NCBI GenBank assembly: GCA_022702705.1
Contig: CM040434.1
Location: 56,036,953-56,100,952 of the forward strand
Length of the DNA stretch: 64,000 bases
Source: Papilionanthe hookeriana x Papilionanthe teres
Taxonomy: Eukaryota > Streptophyta > Magnoliopsida > Asparagales > Orchidaceae
Direction of reading: 5' to 3'
Shown: in pieces, positions 46,908 to 57,531 of the stretch
How positions within the stretch are numbered: the stretch's first letter is position 1
How the letters are laid out: each line of letters starts with the position of its first letter
Notes under the pieces: generated by a model
The model's database searches: none
Told to the model about the DNA's origin: nothing
Seen by the model: only the letters and a program-made list of their open reading frames with translations
Made by a program: the position numbers and the translations under genes

Positions 46908-48145
46908 ATGAACTACCCGCAAACAGGAAAACTACCGGACGACGAGTCGCTTGCCCATCGAGTCAAGAAAAGAACTCTGTCCTACGCATTAATAAACAAC
47001 ACATTGTACAGAAGGTCTTTTGATCAAATGTGGCTAAGGTGCCTAAGCGGGTCCGAGGCCCATGAAATCGTTAAAGAGGTGCATTCAGGACTCTGTGGCG
47101 CTCACCAGTCGGGTCCGAAGATGAAAATGAAAATTAAAAGACTAGGGTACTACTGGCCCTCGATGATGACCGACTGCATGAAAATCGCCAAAAGCTGTCA
47201 CTAATGCCAAGTGCACGGAGTGGTTCTATATCAACCTCCAAATGTGCTACATCCGACAAATGCGTTGTGGCCATTTGAATGTTGGGGCACGGATATAGTG
47301 GGTCCGATAAAACCACCATCTTCAAAAGGACATCGCTTCATTCTTGCGGCTACAGATTACTTTTCCAGTGGGCGAGGCGGTTCCACTCGGAGAAGTTAAA
47401 GCACACCACGTGCTACAATTTTTCAAGAACCAAGTTGTCTACCATTTCGGAGTGCGGCGCAGGATCATCTCGGATAATGGGTCGGCATTCGAAGCACACA
47501 AATCAACAATTTTGTCGGGAGACACGGAATCGACCGGCGGTATTCAACAATTTACTACCCAAGGGCAAACGGCACTAGCTCGAGGCTTTTAATAAAACTC
47601 TCGTTCAAATCTTAAAGAAAACCTCGGACGATAATAAGAGAAATTGGCACGAGAAGTTGTTAGAAGCCTTATGGGCCTACCGGACAACCTTCAGAACTCC
47701 TACTCAAGCTACACCTTACGCTATGGTGTATGGGTCCGAGGCAGTGTTACCTTTAGAGGTTTAGCTTCCTTCACTCAAAATTGCAGTTGCAAATAAGATC
47801 ACGACAGAAGAAAATGTCAAATTACGACTAGAAGAATTAGAAAGCCTGGAAGGGAAAAGACTTGCAGCGCAACAGAACTTAGAATTATACCAAGCTAAGA
47901 TGGTTCAAGCCCATGACAGACTGGTCCGCCCAAGAACCTTCAAAGTTGGTGACTTAGTTCTCGTTCTCAAGAGACCTATTCTTGCACACCGCAAGATAGG
48001 AGGAAAATTTGAACCCACTTGGGAAGGACCGTTTGTGGTTGAAGCAGTATACTCGGGAGGTTCCTACCAGTTAGTGAATTGACAGGGAGAACGACATATG
48101 CTTCCGATCAACGGACGATACTTGAAAAAGTATTACGCCACCTGA
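46908..48145 (+). pseudogene. Integrase, element C
   Basis: HHCC block 46,908-47,204 (EVHSGLCGAHQSGPKMKMKI to KIAKSCH) ends in a TAA where A has the Gln codon CAG. The DDE core follows with CWGTDIVGPIKPPSSKGHRF at 47,279. Frame is lost at about 47,367, where GGGCAGAGGCAG of A reads GGGCGAGGCGG. RRIISDNGSAF and the later core can still be recognised in other frames. C-terminal block 47,900-48,082 (GDLVLVLKRPILAHRKIGGK, WEGPFVVEAVYSGGSYQLVN) meets a TGA, and the polyprotein stop is at 48,145. Confidence 0.86.
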
Positions 48146-48420
48146 TGTTTCGAAGGAATGAATTCTTCATCCCTAAGAAGCACGGGCGAAGTAATTACTT
48201 ATGACTGGGTCCGAACCCAAAAATAATAAAAAATGTGCTAAAATAAATAAAATCATGATAATAAAGTTTTCCTTGTTTTCTCTTCCATATCAAGATCTTT
48301 TTCCTGATCTTTTCCCACTTCATTCCTGTTAAATTTAAAAATACAAAAAGTAATAAAAAAACTGTCTTTAATAAACATTTTCTTAATGTTCTTGTTCTTA
48401 GTACAACCCCTGATCCTTTT

Positions 48421-48440
48421 CCTTGTCTTTTTGCAGGGAA
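48421..48440 (+). promoter_or_regulatory. Possible 3' splice site just before the ORF3 start, element C
   Basis: A pyrimidine-rich run ending TTTTTGCAG lies four bases before the ORF3 ATG. It could let ORF3 be made from a spliced RNA. In A the CAG reads CCG; in B it reads CAAG. Inference only. Confidence 0.4.
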
Positions 48441-49916
48441 ATGTCGAACGGGCGGTTGATCCTGAACTTTAGAAATGGCGTAAGCCTTGCACTCGATGAA
48501 AAGAGGGTGAAAGATGGAGTGATAATCGAGATTGACTCGGAGTTCGCACCAGCAGGCCTGCAGTACGAGGAAAGTGACTGGATCCCTGTTGACCGAGAGG
48601 AACTGCCCGGGCAGACAGTGATGAAAGTGGGTGGCACAAGCCACCAATCCAACAACAAGAAGAGAAAGGCGAACACTGAAGAAGATAAGAAAATCAAGTC
48701 TGTAGTAGCTACAGCAGAGGGCAGGCTTGTCAGCGCTGCGCCCACAGAGATTCAAGAAGTTCGAAGAGCTACTCTCACAGCAACGCAACGAAGAAATAAG
48801 AATCGCCGTATCCGTAAGATGTTAACCAAACTAGCAGCGGACCAGCGCGACGAGGCAGTTGCTACTGCCAGTACGTACACTTCAAGGACACCGGTTCACC
48901 AGGAACCTGAAGAAAGGAGGCCAGCTCCTAGGATAACAGAAAGGACCAGGGAAATCTCACGAAGATCAGAAGAAAGAAGGCTACCACGCTACCAGATAGA
49001 ACCACCAGTAATGCATGACCTTGTTGCAGAAGCAACCCCGGGGGATGTCCCGACGGACATCATCCCCAGGAGCCGAGGTATGCAGAAGAACATGAAGGGA
49101 TTGAGCCGTATATCCCACAATACGTCACCAGGCCTCGCCATCTGCAGATTATTCCGGAATACGAGCTGGAAAGAATGCAGAATGTCGAAAAGAAAACCTT
49201 TGAATACTTCGAGAGAATCAGAGGCAGAAGGATCAATATACTAGAAGGCCTCGAGCTACATACAGACGTATTCTTAGAATATGAACAACAACAAATCGTG
49301 GATTGCATCCGGGATTTGAAAAGAATGGGCCGAGCGGGCCGCCTAAGAGAAAACACCTACTCAGAACCCCGGAGATGGATGCCAGGGAAAGGAAGAATCA
49401 CAATACAATGTGGATGCTATTACAACTTTGCAGAAGACAGGAAGGGAAACCCTCCGGGAATACTCCGTCATGGCCAAGTGGATCCAATGCCATTAGTCAT
49501 CAAGAGAATGGTAAAGAGATTGATAACATGGAGGGTATTGCCAGCAGATTGCATACCCAACAGCTGCATTATTAATATTTACAAGCAGGGTGACTGCATA
49601 CCCCCGCACATAGATCACCACGACTTTGTCAGACCTTTACGCACGAGTCTCTTTCCCGAACGAGTGTAACATCATGTTCGGATATGACCTCCGGATAGCA
49701 GGCCCAGGTGAGTTCCGAGGGCCAGTGAAGATACCATTACCGGTAGGTTCCGTCATGATACTGAAAGGCAACGGAGCAGATATCGCTAAGCATTGCATAC
49801 TAGGAGTACCAGTGAAGCGGATCTCAGTTACTTTCAGGAGGATGGACGACAGGAAGACACCTTACCATTTCCAGCCAGACCCGGAGTTAGAGAGCCTCCG
49901 GCCTTACGAGCTGTGA
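48441..49916 (+). pseudogene. ORF3: AlkB-like dioxygenase (ALKBH9/10-type) of element C, two frameshifts from intact
   Basis: Best view of ORF3: ATG at 48,441, TGA at 49,916, about 490 codons. Residues 1-65 contain RLILNFRNGVSLALDEKRV and DWIPVDREELPG; residues 110-140 are basic (TQRRNKNRRIRKML). The dioxygenase spans roughly residues 240-485: NIYKQGDCIPPHIDHHDF (N-x-Y and iron-binding H-x-D), LPVGSVMILKGNGADIAKHC (distal iron ligand His) and KRISVTFRRMDD (R-x5-R, 2-oxoglutarate binding). This arrangement and wording fit plant ALKBH9/ALKBH10, which remove m6A from RNA. Only two shifts break it: a lost base near 49,070 and a cluster near 49,650 (CTG to ACG, CAG to CGAG). Role in the element is inferred. 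Confidence 0.88.
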
Positions 49917-49921
49917 GTTAC

Positions 49922-50293
49922 ATGGAAAATATCACACCTCCAACGTACATCCATACGGCATCCTTTCCAAGGATGGCTTGGAAGGTGATGTTATCGACCA
50001 TGTACCCCACTATTCGGACATGGATTTTTGACGGATGCTTCTTTGGATGGATCGACAAAGATCATACATAGTCCGTTTTGAGTCTACATGGATTGTATGA
50101 GATGTATTCCGGATCGAGTTGTATGATGTATCTTCGACATGATTGGAATGAAAGTGACCATGTCACATTTTTGGCCTTCACCTCTTTTGTGCAAATTGAT
50201 CGGGAAACGCCATTAAAGTTAAATGAACTTCGAACAAAGAACGTAAAAGAAATAAAAAAAAAGAATAAAAGAAAACTTTCCTTAAAAATCTAA
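49922..50293 (+). CDS. Small conserved ORF after ORF3, element C
   Basis: ATG at 49,922, five bases after the ORF3 TGA. It gives MENITPPTYIHTASFPRMAW to WIDKDHT, about 49 residues, closed by TAG at 50,069-50,071. In the same frame a second stretch (MSLHGLYEMYSGSSCMMYLR to a Lys-rich end) runs to 50,293. The TAG is also present in A, so a stop or readthrough could be ancestral. No signal peptide, membrane segment or known domain is apparent. Real coding status is uncertain. Confidence 0.4.
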
Positions 50294-52281
50294 AAATGAT
50301 GAACACCAAATTCACATGAACATTAAAGAAACGATAAAATAAAATTTGAATCATTAAAGGACAAACAAAATGACCACAAATTTTCAATCAAAGTTCAAAC
50401 TCATCCTTCCAAATCTCGAATCAAATTTCAAATCAAATTTCAATCGAGTTCAAACTCAACCTTCCAAATCTGAAATCCAATCCGTTCTACCCTCTCCCTT
50501 GTCTGGGATGGAAGCGGTTGATTCCATTGACACAGATCGAATCTGATGGCAAGGAATTGTATCCAATCCAAACCAGCAACTTCCGATCAACCCTTTTGAA
50601 CGGGATATGTGACATCTACATATTCCCTCCTAATCTATTTCCTTCCATGAAAGTCTTTTACAACTTTCATAAAATTCTCGAAACACCAAAATTCCACACT
50701 TTTCAAATCAACACTACAAATCTTTGCAAAGTCAATGACTATTCAAAAATCAAACTTTTGGGGTCGAGGATTTTACATCCGAGACTGCATTGCTTTAGGT
50801 TCTTTCCCTATCGCAATGAAATACATCAAAATCAAACTTTTGGGGTCGAGGATTTTACATCCGAGACTGCATTGCTTTAGGTTCTTTCCCTATCGCAATA
50901 AGATACATCAAAATCAAACTTTTGGGGTCGAGGATTTTACATCCGAGACCGCATTGCTTTAGGTTCTTTCCCTATCGCAATGAAATACATCAAAATCAAA
51001 CTTTTGGGGTCGAGGATTTTACATCCGAGACTCGCATCGCTTTAGGTTCTTTCCCTATCGCAATGAAATACATCAAAATCAAACTTTTGGGGTTGAGGAT
51101 TTTACATCCGAGACCGCATTGCTTTAGGTTCTTTCCCTATCGCAATGAAATACATCAAAATCAAACTTTGGGGTCGAGAATTTTACATCCGAGACCGCAT
51201 TGCTTTAGGTTCTTTCCCTATCGCAATGAAATACATCAAAATCAAACTTTTGGGGCCGAGGATTTTACATCCGAGACCGCATTGCTTTAGGTTCTTTCCC
51301 TATCGCAATGAAATACATCAAAATCAAACTTTTGGGGTCGAGGATTTTACATCCGAGACTGCATTGCTTTAGATTCTTTTCCTATCGCAATGAAATACAT
51401 CAAAATCAAATTCTTAGGGTCAAGGATTCTACATCCGAGACTGCATTGCTTTAGGATTCTTTCCCTATCGCAATGAAATACATCAAAATCAAACTTTTGG
51501 GGTCGAGGATTTTACATCCGAGATCGCATTGCTTTAGGATTCTTTCCCTATCACAATGAAATACATCAAAATCAAACTTTTGGGGTTTAGGATTTTACAT
51601 CCGAGACTGCATTGCTTTAGGATTCTTTCCCTATAGCAATGAAATACATCAAAAATCAAACTTTTGGGGTTGAGGATTTTACATCCGAGACTGCATTGCT
51701 TTAGGATTCTTTCCCTATCGCAATGAAATACATCAAAATCAAATTCTTGGGGTCAAGGATTTTTACATCCGAGACTGCATTGCTTTAGGATTCTTTCCCT
51801 ATTGCAATGAAATACACCAAAATCAAACTCTTGAGGTTAAGGATTTTACATCCGATACCGCATTTCTCTGAGATTTCTCCTCATTGCAATGATTCAATTC
51901 AATCAATTCAATTTTCTTTTGAGATTGAAGATGTTAAAACCTCAAAATTCCATTTTCAAATCAAATCCCTGCAAATTAATCTTAACAAAACTTCAATCTA
52001 AATTGAAACTCCAAACTAAAATCTAAGCTCGCACATCAAAACTTAAATTGAAACAAAATGAAATCTAAATCAAAATTTCCCCAGATCATGTGATTTGGGA
52101 TTCACTTCCTTTTCCTTTCCCCAGCGAGAGTTCAGGGATCTCCAGCCTCAGAGATATACTTGACACTCCCCAGCAGAAACTCTTCTACTTCGTCCTAAGT
52201 TTGTCACTTGGACATCTGTGTTGGTTTTGTTGATCACTTCGGTCAACGCCAATACGCGCGGTGTGCTCCGTCAGCTCACCA
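50294..52281 (+). other. 3' UTR of element C
   Basis: About 0.5 kb longer than in A and B because the tandem array at 50,745-51,890 is expanded. The reading frames crossing it follow the repeat rather than any protein family. Confidence 0.6.
50745..51890 (+). repeat. 82-bp tandem repeat array, about 14 units, element C
   Basis: Units of 82-83 bp. It is the reverse complement of the A/B unit on the plus strand, so the same sense orientation relative to the element. Nearly twice the copy number of A or B. Confidence 0.92.
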
Positions 52282-52299
52282 CACCTATTGGGGTCCATT
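52282..52299 (+). other. Polypurine tract region, element C
   Basis: CACCTATTGGGGTCCATT lies directly before the 3' LTR start at 52,300. Confidence 0.6.
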
Positions 52300-55200
52300 T
52301 GTTGACCTCATTTTCGATGAGGTCTTCTCTTCTTCTTTTAGTACTTAGGATCTAGCCTTAGGCTTTTCCTTTGACTATCTTAGAGGACTAGAGTTGGGAC
52401 CCACCACTTAGAAACTTAAACCACTTCTTAACTCCCTGCAAACTCTACAAACTTGATTGTAGACCCCTAATCACCTAGAGGGTTGAAATCAAATGTGGAA
52501 GTTTAAAGGATTGTAGACCCCTAATCACCCCAATCCCTGGGTGGCCTGGTCTGGTGAAGGGCTAACTTACACACACACTACATTTATATACTACACTTTC
52601 ACACACCTCCTAAAGCCACATACCTATACCTAACTTGGCCTCCTGACTCATGTAGGTGATTCACATGGATGGTCCTTAACCCCTAAGCCCTTGGCTAAGA
52701 GGGTTAGGAACAACATAGTGGATGCCTTAAATGAGTCCCTTCATGGCTCATGTGGGCTTGATATGGCTTCATGGCTCAACCAAAATGATTTTATTCCACT
52801 TACATTCACCCAATTTTCAATCTCCCAAATTTTGAATTTTTGACTCCCGGGACCCTACACCCGCCTAGCCTACCCAAGACCCTTGAAACTACCCAAAATT
52901 TGCAAAATCACCTAAATTACCCAAAATTCCTCAAAACCAATCCCAAACATTTCCACATCACTCAAATTTATCATCCATACCCAAAAATACCTCCCAATAC
53001 CCTCCAAATACCCAAAATACCCCCTTGACCCAAAAAATCCAAAAATTCAGAAAATTCCCACAAAATTCCAGAAAATCCTAAATATTCCCAATTTCATTTT
53101 GTTCAACTACATCATGGGCCAATTTTGTCAATTTACCCCACTTTTGTCAAAACCCCCAATTTGACCCATTTTAACCCTAAGTGAACCCAATGTCAAACCA
53201 AGCCTACCCAATTGACCCAAATTCTGGTCCAATTCAATTATAAACTTCAATTCAACATTCCCAACACCAATCTAGACCAAATCCAAGTCCAATTTGATTG
53301 ACATTTGGATCCAATTTCACTTTTGGCCTTAAAGCCCAATTTGGACACATGACCCAAACCTAACCCAAACTCACCCAATTCAACTCCAATTAACCCCAAA
53401 TCTTTTCTAAACCTTCCTTAACATCCTTACAAACAAAACACTAACATGATTTGCCCAACATTTAGACCCAAACCCCACTTAAATTCAACCCAAAACCAAA
53501 AAGCCCAATTTTGACCTAAACCCAAACCTAACCCAAATGAGCCCAAACCCCAAAATAAAAGCCCAACCAAAGTCAAAACCTCTTTCAAACACTCCCATAA
53601 ACATTTTCCAACATTTAGTTTACACCAATTTCAACCCTAGCCCAACATTGGCCCAAGCTAGCCTAATTTGACCTACATTGGCCCATTCACCAAAGAAGCC
53701 CAAATTCAACCCAATTCAAACCCAAATCACTCCCAATTTGCTTCAAGTCACTCATGACACATATATGAGCTAAACCCAACAATTATTTGGCCCAAACTTC
53801 TACAAAATTCCCATCCATAAATCTATTTTTAAACCAAAAGCCCACTTACAGGAAACCTTCCTAAAAGCCCAAATTTTATACTAAAGCCCATATAATAAGT
53901 TCTTCTCATCATACCCTTAATTAAAATCATCCCTAAGTTCAAATCAATCATCAAATGATTCCAAATCAAGACCCATACAAATTCCCATCAAAAATACCAA
54001 AATTTTCTTAAATCCATTTCCTTGAAATTGACTTAACTTTTCCCAAGCCAAAGGTGAGCCATGAAGCCATGCATGAGCCACATGGGAGCCATGAGAGCCA
54101 TGGAATCTACTTTCAACCTCACCATACCCAAGATGGCAAGAAAAGGAGGCCCTTTCCATATTCTCTTAAGAGTGATTAACCACTTCCATGACTCCACTAA
54201 ACCATGCTTAAACTTAATTGTACTTGGATTGTGACTTGACCCCACTAATCAAGCTGAGCCAAGTGACTTTCCCTTCAGCCCAAATTGGCCTTGGAGGGTG
54301 AACCTAACCCAAAACCAAGGGTTGACCCATTTAGACCCAAAACTAGCCCTTTCTCATTCCATTTTAATCCAAGCCTTTTACACATGGCATTTGCCAATTG
54401 CCTACACTAAACCCCAGCCCTGAACCACCTGGACCTGAGGGTGAACCATGCCTACCAGCCAGCCGCCTGGGTCGCCGGAAAACACCATGGCCGAGAGCTC
54501 ACATGTGAGCCAACTTTGGAATTCTCCTCGCCGAGCCGCCCCATGCCCAATGGCCACCATGGCTGTTCTTCCCATGCCCGAGCAGCCGATCCCAAGCCCT
54601 AACTCTCCCCGGTAGGCCCTCCACCCTCTCCTATTTAAACACCACCCCCTCACGGCCATGAGAGGAGAGTTGCACAAACCTTGCCGAAACTCTGCCAAAA
54701 TTGTTCCAAACCCTTCTCCATCCTTAGAGCAGTTGATCCCCAGTGTCAATTTGCCCTAATCCCCACCAACAGAACTCAATTTCTCAACTGAAATTCTACC
54801 TAAAACCAGGACACTTCTCCACAGTAGACCAATCCTCAAATTGATTGGTCCTACACCTTCACCAGACCAAGAGAAGGAGTCACCAGCAAAAGCCTTTAAG
54901 ATAGTCCCTAAAACTGAAATCAAAACTAAAATAAAAGTCATCGCAAGATAAAATTCACTGCCACAACATTTCAAAATATAAAACAACTCAAAATTTAATC
55001 ACAAACAGAACACAAAACTACAATTACAACTAAATTAAAACGTCCTGTTGGATGATCGGGAATACCTCGGATGATGTAACATACGTGTTGCTAACGGGAT
55101 TTTCCACGGTCTAAATCAAAGTGTGGAAGTCATTCAGTTGAGTTTAGCAAATTCATCTGGACTAAGTGAATCCGATAAAAATAACGATGCCGGAAGGATG

Positions 55201-56335
55201 GAACCGTGGGATCTTAACCGGTGTCGTTATAATCAACTTTAAGATTTGTTTTAATTAAAATACAAAATACACTTGGAAATTAAGATTCTCTCTAAACCAA
55301 AACACTTTTCTCATCTCCTGATTTATGACTTCTAAAACTAAACCTCTGCAACAACAAGAAGCTCGGAGCATGGTGGGCAGCACGGCCATCGTCATCAGCA
55401 AAACCTGAGTCTACGTCAGCAAAACATTCCTAGAATTAAACAACAAAGTCATAGGACTTCGAGGTAGTTTGCCTAGTGCAACATAAATCCTCAACCTTTT
55501 GTTAGGCATTTGCATTGCAAGTTAAGCCCTAACCGGTCTTAGGATTCCGAGGTAGCCGTTCGGTACGACATAAACCCTCACATCTTTCAGGCTATTTGCA
55601 TGATTCTATCATATAAATATAAGTCATAATTAATTAAAATTGGCAAGATTGAAATACTAAATAAACATTAGGACTTTCCTAAATCCAAGCCAAACAATAG
55701 GATAGTTGAGAAATTACCGAAGTTCGCTTCGAGTCCGTAATTTCTCCTACCTTTCTTCCTTTGAATTCCCAAAACAAAATGATCCAAATTTGATCCACTC
55801 CCTATTGAAATTCCAAAATTCAATCCCTTGAAAACTTAAACTTTGAAATTCTTGAGAGCAGAATTATTGATTATTATCGAGAGTTTTCTTAGGTGATTCC
55901 CGTCACTTAAGATGTAATTAACTATAGGGGCTTGCCCTTATAGGGAATTTTAAAGAACCCGTGTAATATAAACCCCGTTTAATGCTTTCATATTAAGCGG
56001 TGGAATTTGTCGGCTTATAAAATTGGTTCGCAGATCAAACGGATGTCACAAATCTTCTAGTTTATTTAATCTAGCCTAATCACGAAACAAGTGTGTATAT
56101 TCTTCGAGATAGATACACAGCTGTGATGCGGTGCTCGTTTATATAAACTATTCGAGATGTGAGATCAGTTTGATTTCATATCTTAAAATTTTCAAACTTA
56201 AAATTATTTTCAAAATCAAATGCTACTTTCTAAATTATATATATATTTAAATCAAATTTAAAACCTAAAATTCGCCGACAATTTCTGTAGGAGACCCCTT
56301 TTCAAAATACCACACAACCTAAAAATATGCCGACA
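52300..56335 (+). repeat. 3' LTR of element C, internally deleted (4.0 kb)
   Basis: It aligns with the 5' LTR from 32,768 to about 35,397, then jumps at 54,893/54,894 to the equivalent of 38,831 and continues to the LTR end. About 3.43 kb is absent. Both LTRs are copied from one template on insertion, so this loss most likely came later. A second small rearrangement (templated filler) is at 52,510-52,529. Confidence 0.92.
54631..54640 (+). promoter_or_regulatory. TATA-like box in the 3' LTR of C
   Basis: CTATTTAAAC conserved with the 5' LTR. It could drive read-out into the B sequence beyond 56,335, which would be antisense to B. Confidence 0.5.
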
Positions 56336-56340
56336 ACATG
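56336..56340. other. Right target-site duplication of element C
   Basis: ACATG follows the 3' LTR of C, matching the left copy at four of five bases, and is followed by the continuation of the B gag sequence. Confidence 0.75.
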
Positions 56341-56478
56341 CGATAACTGTCTGGTTTCCTTCTCATGAGTCCCCTTTACCACGGTAGCACTTTCTTCAGA
56401 CTCAAGTCTCCTGACGAGACTTTCCTTTCCAGGTTGTTGTTTTAATCTTAATTGTCCGGTAGTGGGACGCCATACCAT
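56336..56478 (-). pseudogene. gag: gag 5' end of element B, cut off by insertion of C
   Basis: The first 48 or so codons of the B gag (MVWRPTTGQLRLKQQPGKES to EKETRQLSH) end at the right junction of C. The rest continues on the far side of C at 32,767. The target codons are preserved uninterrupted in A, so the split is unambiguous. Confidence 0.85.
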
Positions 56479-56586
56479 CCTTCTAGAAGCAGAAGGTCTA
56501 GGACTGGATGGTCCGTCGACCAAATGCTTGGAAGGTGGTATCCTCCCTAATTTGTAGTCCCGAAACAACGACGAGTGGACTAGCTT

Positions 56587-57531
56587 TCATTCTCTTATTT
56601 GGCTTTTCCGCAGCGATAAGTAGGTTCTACTCACGGCCCAAGACGGGATTTGGCGCGCAGCCCGCCCTATCCTTCTTAAAATCTCTGATACAGGGCATTT
56701 TTCTTTCTTTGCTAACTTTTCTATCAGGGTTTGCAGTCGAGCAAATGGCGTAATTTTAGCCCTTTTCTTACGGCCATCGTTGTAATATGCGGGCTGAGGC
56801 AATGCAGCGACAATTTTGCGGACATTTTCTTCATCCTCTGCGGCGGAGAGGGGATGGAACCTACTTCCTCCCAAAAGTGGTATGTATTCAGGCAGCGGTG
56901 TATACTCGAGCAATTCTGGGATTTCCTCTAGGAAAGCAACTTCAGCAGCTCTGGCTTCTCTAGCAATCTTTCTACTTATGATCCTTCTTTGAGTCTGTGT
57001 CAGTGATGGAATTCTCGAGCTGGACCCGATTTCAAAAATAGAAGGTTTTGCGGGAAGATCTGTACCCTCGACGGCAACAAGTTCATCACAGTTCTGAATT
57101 TCCTTCCTCTTTAGTCTGGCAGAAGCCGGGGTAGGTGCAGAGACAACTAGACCGGTGGGGGTAGCAACAACAGTCCTTCTACGAACAACAGTATTCCTCT
57201 CAGTTGGAATCTTTTGCAGAGGAGGGAATTCATGAGTTGACTTGAGGTTAAACTCAATCAACGGCTTCTCAGTTTCCGGTACTTTGCTTGTGAGTGAAAA
57301 GAGAGTGACATCGGGGATTTTGATGTCGGTGTCCCCGAATCCTTGTCCGAATCAAATGATTCCATTATCAGGTAGTTCTTCCTTGAACAGAGCCAGTTCC
57401 AGTCCGTTGACGAAGGAGAAGATCAGTTTTGAGGCTTCCATTTTTGCAGGGAAGATTTCAAGTGTTAGTCCCCGAATCGTGCTTCTTCTTGTCGTAAAAC
57501 TTATGACGAAAAAGAAAGAGTCCGAACACAT
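56587..57531 (-). pseudogene. ORF1 of element B
   Basis: It begins MCSDSFFF at 57,531 and reads in one frame through KLIFSFVNG and ELPDNGII. There a TGA replaces the Arg codon CGA of A (CGG in C), a typical methyl-CpG decay change. After that stop the 224-codon block to about 56,587 is open and matches A almost throughout (TQTQRRIISRKI, then ARLQTLIEKLAKKEKCPVSEILRRIGR). It changes frame near the end, so the terminal residues differ. With a single nonsense change plus a late shift, it is the best guide to the intended start of ORF1. Function unknown. Confidence 0.7.

Larger units (their letters stand above)
32768..56335 (+). mobile_element. Ogre/Tat-like element C, 23.6 kb, nested in B in opposite orientation, RT-deleted
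   Basis: Both ends are visible. The LTRs begin TGTTGACC and end GCCGACA, and the element is flanked by TCATG on the left and ACATG on the right. The uninterrupted target is still readable in element A, which has TGTCATGCGATAAC at the same gag position. C has a PBS, ORF1, gag, protease, both RNases H, integrase, an AlkB-like ORF3 and an expanded 82-bp repeat array, but the RT core is missing at 45,838. The 3' LTR is 3.4 kb shorter than the 5' LTR. C belongs to a subfamily distinct from A and B, with its own central LTR segment. Confidence 0.95.

Noticed and set aside
50518..50880. 120-codon ORF running into the 82-bp array
   Set aside because: The frame rotates with the 82-bp period and the similarity among copies follows the DNA repeats, so protein coding is not supported.
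50745..51890. Regularly spaced repeats resembling a CRISPR array
   Set aside because: The units are contiguous 82-bp tandem repeats without unique spacers, lie in a plant retrotransposon 3' UTR and recur in all three elements.
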